Part shown: piece by piece, positions 45,952 to 58,035 of the stretch
Layout of the letters: the number at the start of each line of letters is the position of its first letter
How positions within the stretch are numbered: position 1 is the stretch's first letter
DNA from: Stereum hirsutum FP-91666 SS1
Taxonomy: Eukaryota; Basidiomycota; Agaricomycetes; Russulales; Stereaceae
Direction: 5' to 3'
Assembly (NCBI RefSeq): GCF_000264905.1
Contig: NW_006763140.1
Span: forward strand, 475,575-539,574
DNA length: 64,000 nucleotides
Made by a program: the position numbers and the translations under genes
The notes under the pieces: model-generated
The model's input: only the letters and a program-made list of their open reading frames with translations
What the model was told of the DNA's origin: nothing
Databases searched by the model: none

Positions 45952-48900
45952 ATGCCAGCCCCAGCGAAGAGTGGACAGGCATACTTCCTCGGCCTCGAGC
46001 TAGCGACGGACCAGTTACGAGCATCGATTGTGGATGAGAACTTGGAGCTGGTAGGCGTTGAAGCTGTAGATTTCGACACTGAGCTGTCAGAATACCAGTG
46101 AGTCCCTTCCCGAGTCTGTCCAGTTCCCGATCGCCCTACCCCGTGATATCATACATCTCCCTTTCATCATGATCCAAACATCGTCCCCTACAAGATGGTA
46201 GCGAGTAATGGCGTTTGGTTTCTGACATCTGGGTAGGACTCAAGGTGGCATCTTCACAACGCCCGGCGATGCATACACGACTCCTGTGGATATGTGGGTG
46301 AAGGCCCTCGGTGAGTTAATTTTCTCCGCTTTGAACGGAAGCATTCCCATCCCTGCCATGTTTTACCACTCGCGAACTGTATCACCTTGACATCTGCGAT
46401 CGGGTCTGCCGGTTGGCAGTCTGGCTTCACAGCGCGCGCTTGCGGGAAGCCTTTCGTGTACGGATGTGTTATTGATTATTCTTGCTTTGCTGTGTTTTAT
46501 TCTGCAGACTTTCTGCTGGAGAAAGTGAGCCGGAACTACGAGGTAGCGAGAATAAAGTCGATAGGTGGTGCAGCGCAGGTGAGATCCACGATTTACTTCC
46601 GTCAACTGCTAAAGCGGACCGGTGTCTTGGCGCTCCCTCCACGTGATATCGCGTTTTCCTTGTTCCTGTGGCGTAGCTGACCCTAACTTGATATTTCTTT
46701 GTTCTGTGGTAGCCTGCGCTCGTATGGTGGAAAAGCAGTCCAATATCTACGTTTCCCTCTCTCGACTCTCGGCTTCCCCTCCACTCCCAACTGTCCCCAA
46801 ATGCGTTTTCCCTCCCCAATACGCCGGTCGCACAAGACACATTCTCTCACTCACACGCCGTCTCCCTTGAGGCTGCTCTAGGAGGCCCGGACCAAATGGC
46901 CTCCCGCGTAGGCACTTCTGCACATGCATCCCTGATTGCTGCTCAACTTCTTCGTGTCCGTGAGGGCACGCCAGATATTTGGGCGAGGACGGGCAGAGTG
47001 CAGGTGGCATCGGCATTCCTAGCGAGTTTGGTAGCGGGCACTTGGATTGGGATGAATGAGGCTGAGGCATGCTCGACGGGAATGTGGGTCTTTGCGACTG
47101 GCGGTCAGGGACATTGGGACGACGAGGTCTTGGAACTTGTAGGAGGGAGTAAAGAGGAAGGAAGGAAAGTGCGAGGGTGGCTCGGAGATGTTGATGTCTC
47201 AGGTGGTTCGAGAAAGACATCTTATATTTCGAAGTACATGGTCGAGCGGTACGGGTTTGAGGCAGGTGTGTCTATCTTTGGCTTCTCTATTACACTACTT
47301 GCTGTCAATGCTGATCAGTTTCGTTTTCGAAGACACCATCATTTCATCATTTACGGCGGACTATCTTTCGACTTATCTTTCTCTGTGTCCTTCACCATCG
47401 GACGCTGTCCTCTCACTTGGACCAATGGACTTCATGATTACCAGCGCACCACACTACCTACCGACACGTCTGTATAATGTCTTCCCTCACCCAGCACAGG
47501 ATCCCAGTGAGAAGCGGAAGTATCTTGTCATGTTAACCAGTCGGTATGTAGCCTGTATCTTCCTCCTCATGTGGGATATTAAACTAACGTACGTTATAGC
47601 AATGCGGATGTACCACGAGCCCTGGTCAGAGACATGTACACCAAGAGTTGGAGTGCTTTCGACCGCTTAGTCTCCGTCGTTCCACCAGGTGGATCAATCG
47701 GGTACGCCTCCCGTCGTTCCCTCTCTTCCAGAATCTCTAATACTCACCCGTTCTTCAGGCTAGACGACAAACTGTTCAGCTTCTGGCTTCTCCAAGGTGA
47801 TAGCTACCCCCTCTCCCACGTCAAGGGCATCTACCGCTTCGAGACTGGCATCAAAGTCCCTGAATTCCGCGACCTACGCGCCAACCCACGCTGCCTCGTC
47901 GAATCCCAAATTATCTCCTTCCGAGTCCGTTGGTCACGCATGGTCGCTACTGGAGTCCTCGGTGCCGCCTCCGGTCGCGCCCGTGGCACCAACCTCGTCA
48001 TGGCCGCTACAAGCTCTTCAGCCTCCCCGGGACCAGGCAACCAGAGCTTGAACTCCAGCGGTGGCCCAGTGAAGCCGATGGTCCCGATCGCTCCGGCTGC
48101 GGCGACGACAATTGGACTCTCGTTTGATCCCTACGATTATCAACCTCTCCCTGGACGAATGCTCGCCACTGGGGCGGCCATCAACTTCCCTTCGGTCGCG
48201 AACGTCGTTGGCGAGATCTTCAATTGCCCCGTATTCATACCTACCACGCAACTGGACTCGGCGCAGATCTCACCGCACCGAAACGCTCCCGCTCCAGGCT
48301 TCCCTGCGCGTGCGTCGCTGGGCAGTGCGTATGTGGCTAGATGGGTTTGGGCGAAAGAGAGGGGGAGCGCCGGCAGAGGAAGCTTCGAAGAAGAAATGAG
48401 AAGGTTGTTGGGCAAGAGGTGGGTTAGTAGTGGTGGCGTACCCCTGAGGACCAATGTGAATGCGCCTGTGGCACCGCCGGGCTCTGGATCGAGTACGCCA
48501 TATGGGACCATGGGCAGGTCCGGGTTCGGGTCGACGGTGCTTGCGGAAGAGGATGAGGATGCCCTAGAGGAGTTGGAGAGATTGGGTGCGGCGGAGAATG
48601 CTGCCGCTATGGGTTCTGTTGGTGTGGGTCCTGGGGTCGGGTTTGGTGCGTTTGGAGAGGGTGGAGAGGGACGCACGAGGACTTCGACGGCGGGGACGAG
48701 TAGCTCGGCAAGTGGATCGTTGCAACCTCCGTCGACGGCATTCACCACCCCGGATCTGGGCTCTTCGTTGGAGAATGGGAACGGAACTCCGGTCGGAGGT
48801 GCGATGTCGCTGACGCCAGTCACAGCCTTGCCGACGAGCGAGGCGGAGGTACAGGTTGGGCTGGGTAAGGTGGCGGAGGCAGATGTGGATGCGTTCATGG

Positions 48901-48965
48901 GATACGCGGCTATCGTGCCGGAGTATTGCCGGTTAGAAGGGATGCTTGTGAAGGCGTTGGTGTAG
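45952..48965 (+). CDS. xylulokinase-like FGGY-family protein, divergent
   Basis: Exons 45952-46097, 46237-46310, 46508-46578, 46713-47265, 47333-47543, 47600-47701 and 47759-48965 give 787 residues. The N-terminus FLGLELATDQLRASIVDE and GGIFTTPGDAYTTPVDMW, then GGPDQMASRVGTSAHAS, match fungal D-xylulose kinase, which makes xylulose 5-phosphate for the pentose phosphate pathway. Two motifs of active enzymes are altered: the QQHGSV substrate motif reads as AAQPALVWW, and the GDN motif reads as TADY with the Asp kept. A Gly/Ser/Ala-rich insert of about 110 residues (roughly 620-750) lengthens the C-terminal part before the conserved end EYCRLEGMLVKALV. It may be a paralogue with changed substrate or lost activity. 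Confidence 0.8.
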
Positions 48966-49785
48966 AGGGAGCATTCAATAAGGTAAATGTGTAAGTGAGT
49001 AAGAGGTGATGGGGTGATCTGCTGCCGACGCTTTAATCATTTTTTCTGCCGTGCATAGTGCTTTTGTGTCCTTTGCTTTACGCTGTCGCTATCGCAGGCT
49101 CCTTGGGTTCTCTTGTCATTTCATTGCTGCTCGATCTTCACGTTGATATCCGCCTGAATCTCCATCTACGTCCACTCATTGACTTCGCATGCTCTCACAT
49201 GAAATCAGGATCATCTCCTTTGTTACGACCCCATTTCACTCTTGGTTTAAATCACGCTTCATCTTCTTACTGGCTCGCAGCTTCATGCTTACACCGCACA
49301 AAAAATCACCACCACATATTACACCATAACATACCCCTCAGCGCGTCGACTAGACGGCGGCGGTCCACTCTTCCATCTGGTTCGCCTTCTTCAGCATTCT
49401 CCAAATTGCTCACGATAAAATGTCACAATCCCCCACCTCCCCTTCCTCTCGCTCGCTTGTGTGCTCGTTGCTTGCCATTCGATGTAGCGGTCACTCGTTC
49501 GTACGCACGTAGTAAATACCCTCTCCCATGCTTCACGGTTCGTCGGCATCACGGTTCTGGACAAAAGTATGATACTGGCTTGCTCGGAATCAAAGATCTC
49601 TTTTCGCATTGGATGTCGAGGCGCCATAGTAGCTCTTATGCGTTATCCCGATTTTGCCGGCGAGAGGGCATTCACACAACCTGATCCCTGCAGCGCGCAC
49701 AAAGCCAGGCAACCGTGATGTTCAAGGTGCAACGCCACTTGGACGCCACGCAACTTTGGGGCCGTGGGAACGGTAAATAAGGTTC
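48966..49785. other. intergenic region
   Basis: A 208-codon frame (49058-49684, plus) starts without a sensible ATG and has no motif. Nothing supported. Confidence 0.5.
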
Positions 49786-50083
49786 GTGGAGAGAGCCGGC
49801 TCGAACCTAAACTTTCTTGGTTTGCCCAACCCGAGTCTTCCCGTCGAACTCATTCGCACAGTCACGGTCATCTTCGCACTGTCCAAGTCTGACTTTCCTG
49901 CTTTGTGCCGCCTTTCGAACGGAAAGAAATCCCGGTTTTACAACGGAAAAGATCGATGCTGCTCGATGTCGCGGGGTGAGGTACGGACTTCACGATCTCT
50001 ACTACCGCCTCGGTTTTAAAGTCACCCCATCATACCAATCACATCCCTCACAGCAATCATCAAGGTTGAATGTTTCATTATAG
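49786..50083 (+). pseudogene. F-box gene relic
   Basis: The frame at about 49832-49920 reads SLPVELIRTVTVIFALSKSDFPALCR, clearly similar to the F-box of gene D (LPLELLIVIVVQCPKSAFPALCR). No downstream LRR exons could be joined; frames between 50546 and 51460 hint at leucine-rich segments but are broken. Probably a decayed copy on the plus strand. Confidence 0.4.
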
Positions 50084-53000
50084 TTCAACACTATTAAATC
50101 CAGCACCGGCCAAGCGTCTGTGTCCGCGAGGCGTCCCCGTGCCTGAGTGAGTTGTCTGCGATGAAATTGCCACGGTGCGTGAAAGGTTGTATTGCTTCGG
50201 TCAAAATACAGTGACGCGGCAAGTCACTCGATGCTCTCATACTTCCTATACTTTACTAGGTATCCTCTGCTAATCATCGTCTCATAGCTTCAGTAGGTAT
50301 TACCTTCTATCACACTGTTAACGTTTTGGCTTTTACCGACTCCTCACGCCTACGAAGCTTCATAGTGCCGCGTGTACATTCTTCACATGGGGACACAGTT
50401 GGCCGCTTTCCGCCAAGAAGTATGGACGTCCGAAGCGGTCATGGAACCCGCTATGATTATCCACCAACCATCATAACGCTGTCCTTCTTAATACGCAAAG
50501 TATAGCCTGAACATTGTCTCACCGCATGTGCTCGTGATTATCTAGATGGGCGAACCTCCACGGTTCCTGAACCAATGTTTAGCGTATATGGTTCCCACCA
50601 TGATTCTACAGAAGACCCCGTTACGTCTCGTCGACTGCCTAAATCCTGAACTTGTCGATGTTCGGTGGATGGTCAGCACATATTGTAGTATCCTCACCTT
50701 TCGGCCACCGAGCAATGAGAGCAAGAAAGTCTTCGGTCAGCCGTTCTTATTACCCTGCATGTCCGTCTCTTGATGCTTTCGTCTTTCCCGACCCAGGATC
50801 AGCCTTCATGTGCCCTATTACGTGCCTCTTGCGACCCCGACTCGAGTAGCGTCTGGTACTTTGGGCTAGCCAGTACTGCGCATCCTCATTTCGCAAAAGC
50901 TCGGTGTTTATCTCGATTTGAAAGGCCGCACTTCTCTAGGAAGTTTATCTCTTCTTCACTGGAGCTGATAGCTTCGTCTGCATTGTTCTAGAAGTTAGAA
51001 TTCCCCCATTCACATCTAGTATACTCCACTTTCTTTCGTGGTCACCTCCTGTCTTGAAGAAACCGCATCTTTTCACCAACCAAGCCTCCGGTCCCCACTC
51101 CGCTGCACCGCGAAACGATATCCAGTGTTTTTACGTTTGGAAGGCTGTCTGGCTTTTTGCCCTCTCTTGTAATAGGTTGTATACCGATCATGGGTACAGA
51201 ATCACTCATTTCTAGGATTGTGCCTCCTCGGCTCTCCACAACCTGCATGGCGCTGGCCACGTGTGGTTGGCATTTTCCCCAGGCAGGCGCCTGAACGAAC
51301 TTCGTTCAGTGTTCGCATCCGAGAGGCTTGGAGAGACTTTTGCTCACTCTTGTGGAGCCTTTCCCTGTATTTTCCGAGAGGCAGACCTGATAGCCGTTTT
51401 TGCGGTTTGGGAAGAATCATAACCACTCAGCTAACTGTGTGGGCATCATACTAGATCGACCTGTGCTCGATCCTTGGCGAATCATGATAGATATATTTCC
51501 CACCCAGAACACATATATACCTATATGTGAAGACCTGGAGTTTCCGGGGAATAGCCGGTGAGGAAGCTTCATCTTCGGGCATCTGTATCTATGGTACCAA
51601 GCAGCATACATTTCGCTGTATCAGCTTGTTTCCTATTTTTGAGGGAAGGATTCTCGATGGGGGAATATGCTTACGTCGGGCTGGATGGTTGTCCGTTGAT
51701 AACAGTCCTAGAATACCCTAAATAAACAGATGATCTTCGGGCAGCTCTGGGGCAAATATTTTCACGGCCTGCGGATCTATGTGTTTAGTGTAGGATAGGA
51801 GCGCATACAATCGTACGAGAAGCTACTCCTTACCTCACTTGAAACTTGCGGACGAAGTAGGTCGCTCTCAAGCTAGGTCACCACTTTGAAGAAGTTTGTA
51901 CTTTGCCGCGACTCGTCACCGTGAGCGTTTGCGATCATCGCCCGAGTATGCTTCGTATTTCTTCCCATAACAGATGAAGTAACGGTACCCATATGCGAGC
52001 TGGTCAGGCTACCATAGGGCTAGGCGTGTTGTATCCTCAATGAAACCTGCTGGCGAGCATCCGACTAGCTCGACCATCCTGATGGGCATATCCATGGAGC
52101 TACAGCTTGAGCTTGATAAAGATCAGATTCTTTTCATCAATGAATTTACACTGTGCCTTCTATTCTTCCTGGGATCATGAACAAGCACTATGAGATCGAC
52201 GGTTTTCTTGGGCAAAGTCGTCTCCTAAAAGAGATGAGTGGCACTAGCTACGGGCGCCACATCTCCGACTCGCCAAACTCCGACTGAAAAGCAATGACCG
52301 GAAGTTCTCGGGACAAGTCGTGGAGACGGAATGCTTTCTTGCAAGCTCGCTTCAGTTACGGCGAGTGACTCATTATATCTTCACAACATACTTCCCACCC
52401 TAACTTTCCGCAAATCCTCAGCATCCTCGATCCTTAGTTTACGGCACCCCATTGGCGTACTACTGCTGCCACGACGACCTTTTTCACCATTGAGACATTA
52501 CATCGTGCTTGTCATCTCCAAAGAAATGACTCTGGGCCGATGTGCCATGCTTATAAGACAACTTCCAGAGCACGCAGATGTGATTTCGTACTTGTCGACT
52601 CCTGCTTGCTCGCGAGGAACACTGAAAACTGTGTGCCTAGGCGATGTCCACATCTTGGCTTTGCTGACGCCTCCCCTTTTTGCCTCCTCGCGGTCTTCTA
52701 ACTATTCTCGTTCCGCTCATGATCATCGTCGTCGTCGTCGTCGCCATCCGCTTTTGTGTCATATTCGTGGCTCTTATCATCTTCCTCATGTTCTGCACCT
52801 GAATGAGATGGAAACTGGGAGGCTCTCGACAGTCGGAGTTGGGGTCTACGGCAAGCCTCGCCCTTGCCGCATGAAAAGGAATGGCTCCAATGGAAGGACT
52901 TCTGTGGGTCTCAACACTTCGCTGATCAGGCAACGCTTAAGCGAAAGCACCGGGAGCATAAAATGTTTCTGGCTTTGTATTGTGTAAAGATTTTATCGCA

Positions 53001-53096
53001 TGAAATTTCTCATATGTTTTTAAGAGCGGAAGGGGACGGAGCGATCCACTTCTCAGTCGCTGCCCCTGTCAAGTCCTTCTATAGGCTTATCCAGCC
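50084..53096. other. no intact gene; possible decayed LRR segments
   Basis: 50546-51460 has short plus-strand frames that may be the remains of the F-box relic. 52331-52987 is a 218-codon ATG frame with no motif. On the minus strand, 52700-52800 reads as an acidic tail (ADGDDDDDDDHERNENS then stop) from a GAC-type repeat, but no gene could be built. Nothing supported as functional. Confidence 0.4.
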
Positions 53097-54983
53097 ATGT
53101 CCGGTTCAAAACTACTCGACATGTTCTCCGAGCTTCTAGTGGAAGTTATCAAACATCTTGACTATCAGTCTATTATCCGCTGCTCCATGGTTCGTCGCTG
53201 GCCATTCTTCCTTGACATGGTTGGTCTTAACTACATTTTGATAATAGGTTTGCCAGCGACTCCGTGAGGTCGTCAATGGCTTCCTAGAGTTGCAGTACAG
53301 GATCGAGCTCAGCGTGGATGGCGTAGAGCCTGGTAAATTCCCACAATTGCGCACTACTGAGGAACAGCTTTCTAGTCTATTTCGTCTCCGTGCAGCCTGG
53401 CACACACTCTGTCCGTCATCTGGTCCTTTCCCCTCGACAGTGTCCACCGGCCGAGAGCCACGGTCCTCATTCGTTCATGGTGTCTTCGCCTCGACGTTTT
53501 GGGATGGCCTTCCCGATGCCTCGGTCTTCCGATTTGAAGCCATAAGGATTAATCCATCCCTAGGTCTACCCACGGACCTAGTCATCAGCACCACGGACCT
53601 ACCGCACCAGCACACTGTATTCACGCTTGATCCCTCTCAGGACCTGCTCGTCTTTGTCGAGACTCATGGTGCAGAGCGCTCCTTCGTTCACGTCAGTATA
53701 CGCCAGTTGTCGAGCGGTACTGCACATCCGTATGCGTCCAAAGCAGACATACACTCCCAGGTTCCATACACATCTGTCTTCGCCCGGGTAGAAATTGCGG
53801 AAAATGTACTTTCTGTCACCGCCTTCTTCTCCTTCCACGCAGGTACGGTTCAAATCTGGGACTGGAAAAATGGCGATCTACTCGTGGTGAGTGCACAACT
53901 TCTCAGGTTGCCGACGGTGCTCATCCTCCATGGCTAGAGCTTCGAAGTCAATACCACTTTCCAGGACGCAATTACACTTATCTCTCCGCAAGCGCTGCTT
54001 ATTGCGTCCGCGGAAGGCCGGGGGAGCTTGGACATATATTCTTTCTCCTCATCGGCAGGATCTTCCGCTAACGATGGTTGCCATTCTTCCTGGTCATCCT
54101 CACTATCGTCGATCTCTATATCGTCCTCTGGCAGTAGGCGCATCGATCATGTCGCCAGACTTCAGCTTCCCACCCTGGAAACGGGCGTTTACATCAACGA
54201 GATGCGTCTTTGTGTGGGTCCATACCTATCCCTGTCGGATCGTAGTTGGGCCCCTTTCATCTCTTCTCCGGAGAGCCGTGTAGTCTTGCTCACTATTCAC
54301 TACACTCCCGCCGATCCCACTGCCGTCGAGCACCAATACACATTGGTCGTTCACAGCCGAACTATTTTGCGAGCTCTTCGAGTCGGTCAAGCAGCAGCTG
54401 GAGCGGTGCGCATAGTTGATTGGGTACATTGGGGCCCTCACAATACACGTTTATGGGATTATATACCCCCGACAGACTTCATTTCCCCGTGAGTATTTCA
54501 CATCCAGCCTTTCTGCATGTCTCGTCATCTGACTGGAGTTTTCAGATCAGTATATGGCCAACGCGTATGCTACTCGCTCTCAAGTGATGATATCACAGAA
54601 TTGGAGACCGTCGAAGTCTTGGACTTCGCACCCATGCGTTCGTGGCGCCCTCGAATCCTCCAGCCCTTCATGCAGGAACATGATTCTCATGTCTACAATG
54701 AACCTACCGTGGTCGAAGGAGGAGGTATTTTCTCTTCCGCCGTAACCACTGATTTGGCGTATCATGTTGCACATTATCCTCGACCTCTACCTCCCAGCCG
54801 AAGGCGCCTTATCGATGAGCACCATTTGTTGTTTATTCAGGTGAGCCATATCCATCTGATGGAATACAACTCTATCGACTGAGTGGGAACTCTAAGGAGC
54901 GATCGTCGCTCAATCCTACAGATGATGAGGAAGAAAGGGATATTTCTATTTACCTGTTTTGACGACTCTAACGATACTTCATG
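53097..54983 (+). CDS. F-box protein E with beta-rich C-terminal region
   Basis: Exons 53097-53189, 53248-53886, 53938-54488, 54546-54840 and 54921-54983 give 546 residues, introns 51-80 bases. The F-box is at the N-terminus: MFSELLVEVIKHLDYQSIIRCSMVCQRLREVVNGF. The rest lacks LRRs and instead has propeller-like strands (TVQIWDWKNGDLLV, ASAEGRGSLDIYS), a common agaricomycete F-box type. A Ser-rich loop lies near residue 300. The 3' end is ambiguous: without the last intron the frame stops at 54880-54882, and a frame one base off from 54840 to 54962 reads very naturally (GEPYPSDGIQLYRLSG), suggesting a frameshift. Confidence 0.75.
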
Positions 54984-55343
54984 ATTGTGTGAGTGCGTCT
55001 TTGAATAGATCAGTGAACGTCATTTAACCTTCTCAAACCTTTATTCCTGACGCCAAATGATAGGCAATGAACACGCTCCTTAATCTTACACCGGATTCCC
55101 ATGGGCGGCTCTCAGCCCCTCAAACGCGCTTTTGTCCCGGCGCTTCTCTTCTCTTTTCACTCAGGAAACGCATTTGCGTTCAAAGCATATGGCAGGATTA
55201 TATCATGGGTTGACTCTTCTATCATTCTGAATCGAAAAGGATCGATCTGCTAGCTACACACAATTACTCAGATGTGTCGTACTTGTACAGAGACCGAGAG
55301 AAATGATGAGAGTCCAATCACCCTCGTAAGTGGAATCGGTCCG
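54984..55343. other. convergent intergenic region
   Basis: 3' regions of F-box gene E (plus) and the GMC gene (minus). Nothing seen. Confidence 0.6.
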
Positions 55344-58035
55344 CTATTGTTTTGAGAGTAGTAGGTAGTCTTCCTTGATCATATCGGATGCCTGGAAGAT
55401 ATGGAGTGAAAATGTGATGGGTAGAAATCATACAGGACAGACACACCTTCTCTGCAATGGCGTAAACAGTCGGTTGAAGCGCAGCGGTTGGAGCTAGTGG
55501 TATGACGCTAGCATCAACCACGCGGACATTCTCTAGGCCGTAGACTTTCATTCTAGAGTTCACGACGCCTATCGCCACAGTTCTCAGCATCGAGCCCATG
55601 CTATATTGAGCAACCTCTCATACCTCCAAGTTTCTGTGGTGCCATGGGTAAAGTGCCTAGAGGATGCGCCAGAGACTGACAATCGTCGGGTGTTGATCAG
55701 GAACATTTCCTCAAGGAAAATAAATACAATAACATACACCAGTGAACTGCTTGGTAGCCTGAACCCACTGCGCGTCAGTGGTGACACTAGAGTTCGGAGT
55801 ATACCATTCATCAACAATGTTGGAAAGAGGCGGCGTGGAGGCCCATTTCCTTATGAATTGGTTGGCGAGTGTGACAACCTCGAGGTCTGTGATGACCGTT
55901 TATCAGATTCATAGATGAAGACGTAGGCAGCCGAATGAAACCCTCACCAAAAGGGACATTGTAGTACTTGGGATCGATCACGGGCGGAACGGACGGGTCG
56001 GTCGTGTTTATGTGCTAAAATTACATCAGTTCTGAGGTGTCAGGCGCTTGAAAGGATACGTACCACAGATCCACGGGAGAAAGGATGCTGTAATATGCCG
56101 TTAGGCGTGATCGACACGACAAAGTCGTACGACGTACCAGATTGACAGCCCCGGCCGTGAAGTATGACCTATTGACTTCTGGAACACTGATAAGCCCACC
56201 TTGAGGCAGGACCGAAAGGTCAAGCCAGCCATCCACACCGTTGTCGGCGAAGCGCTTCAAGATAGTGTACTGTGCCTTTTGTAGGTTGGTCAAAGGTTCA
56301 GTCGCAATATAATTATCAAGGGCGGTCCGCATAGTCTTGAGCTGAGTGTGATTTATGAAAGATGAAAGAGGGATGGCGCCATCAACGTTGGGCGTAAATG
56401 TGAAGGCGCCGCTGCGATTCGTATCGCTGTTCGAGTGGGGAATGCCAAATTATTAGACATAAACAAGACGAGGTAAAACGGGGAATCAAAGCTCACAGCA
56501 GTTGCTCTTGCTCATTTACATATGTTTGATTAAATCGAATCCAATCGAGAGTAATTGTATCAGGCGTCACTCGGAAGTCTGTAGTTCCTATGGCATGATC
56601 CTGCATGTTTTCTCCGACGGTTGGGAGATCATGAGTGACAGGGATGCCCAGTCCCTTGAGCAGGGTGCTATTTCCAATGCCGGATAGCTCAAGGAGTTGA
56701 GGAGACTTGATGGCGCCTGCAATAGACTTGTAAATATACACCATCACGATGAGTTCAGGACGGTCGTACCCGCCGAGACGATGACTTCTCTGGTTACGGC
56801 CACGGTATATGTGATGTTATCAGCAATATACTGCACTCCTATTGCCTTGGGAGTCGAACTATTTGTGTCGACATCCCATACAATCTTGGTAGCTAAGGCC
56901 TCCGAAAGAATGACGAGGTTCTTGCGGTTCCGAGCCTGAGCATCGTAGTAAGCTGTTGCGGCGTAGCTCCTCGTTCCAGTCGTGGTATTTACTGAGCGAG
57001 CTTTGCTGGTAGATGGAAATCTGACGGGATTGCCGTCGTCAGTATTTGGGTCTAAGAAGTCAGAGATTCAGAGAAATTTATTAAAACTGCAGTGATACTG
57101 GAACTACTTAGGGAAAGTCCAAGGTTCGCCGCTGCTTCAATCATCGGAAGGTCGATATCAGCGAAATAAGTGTTGTAGCTGATGGACACATGGCCGGTCT
57201 TTCCGTGAACATCTGCGACACTTTCTAGTTGCTTGCTAGTCAAATTGGCGTATTGAGAGGGCGGTGTCCAGTTCTCCGTCTTTTCAAAGTAAGGAAGAAG
57301 AGACTCGAACGTCCAATCATCACCGTTGCCTAGATCATGAGCCCATGCATCGTAGTCGTTCTTGGCTCCACGTTGCCACACCATACTGTTCAAAGCGCTA
57401 GAGCCTGCATCAAGCGAAACGAATAGTGGCCGCAAAGCAGTCGTGTCATGTAGATGGTTATGTGAAACGGTTGAGAAAGCTCACCGCCAAGGACTTTACC
57501 CCTAAGAACGAAAAGCAGTGAGCAAGCGTTCGTCTAAAGTCTAGGTGGACGAACCGAGGGTACGGAACGACACGCCCATCCAAGCCGTCTTGGGGTACAG
57601 ACTACAGAAGAAGATGAGTGTGGGTGGCCATGAGGAGAGTGTCTCCATTCACCGTGAAAAGCCAATCATATGTGGCATTTCCTAATGCTGTCGCGACACG
57701 AGGATCCCCGAGGACGTTCTGCGGATGGGCATCGTTGATGACCTTATCTTCGGGGCGGTATGTACCAGCGTCGATGACACCAACGGTAACGTTCGCTTCT
57801 GAGAGGCGATTGGCGACAACGAGACCTATCGACACAGATTAGTGGCCATCCTGATTCAAATATACGAGACGAAGTGCATACCAGCTGTACCTCCGCCGAC
57901 TATGACAAAATCGAATGTTGCAAATGACGGATTCACTGGCGTCGAGGAGGATGCGATGGCCCGGGTGGCGAGGAGTGTATGTAGTATAGTGCAGGTAAGT
58001 AGGAAGCTAGGGGTGCTCCGGGGTGTCGCTAACAT
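55344..58035 (-). CDS. GMC-family flavin oxidoreductase, altered active site
   Basis: Fourteen exons close in frame to 646 residues. A signal peptide ([19 protein letters not shown]) suggests secretion. The FAD-binding motif is [11 protein letters not shown]; then YPRGKVLGGSSALN (GMC signature 1) and [17 protein letters not shown] (signature 2). Near the C-terminus, [19 protein letters not shown] carries the first active-site His. In the second active-site block, [23 protein letters not shown], the position equal to the second His of glucose oxidase (His559) is Ala. Family members oxidise alcohols or sugars and make hydrogen peroxide; the substrate cannot be named. Exons 57501-57485 (17 bases) and 56087-56064 (24 bases) are very short but required. 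Confidence 0.88.

Noticed and set aside
50084..52330. Complete F-box/LRR gene on the plus strand
   Set aside because: Frames are broken and no splice chain restores them; only the F-box part at 49832-49920 is convincing.
52700..52800. Minus-strand gene ending in an acidic tail
   Set aside because: The acidic reading comes from a simple GAC-type repeat, and no upstream exon with a motif could be joined.
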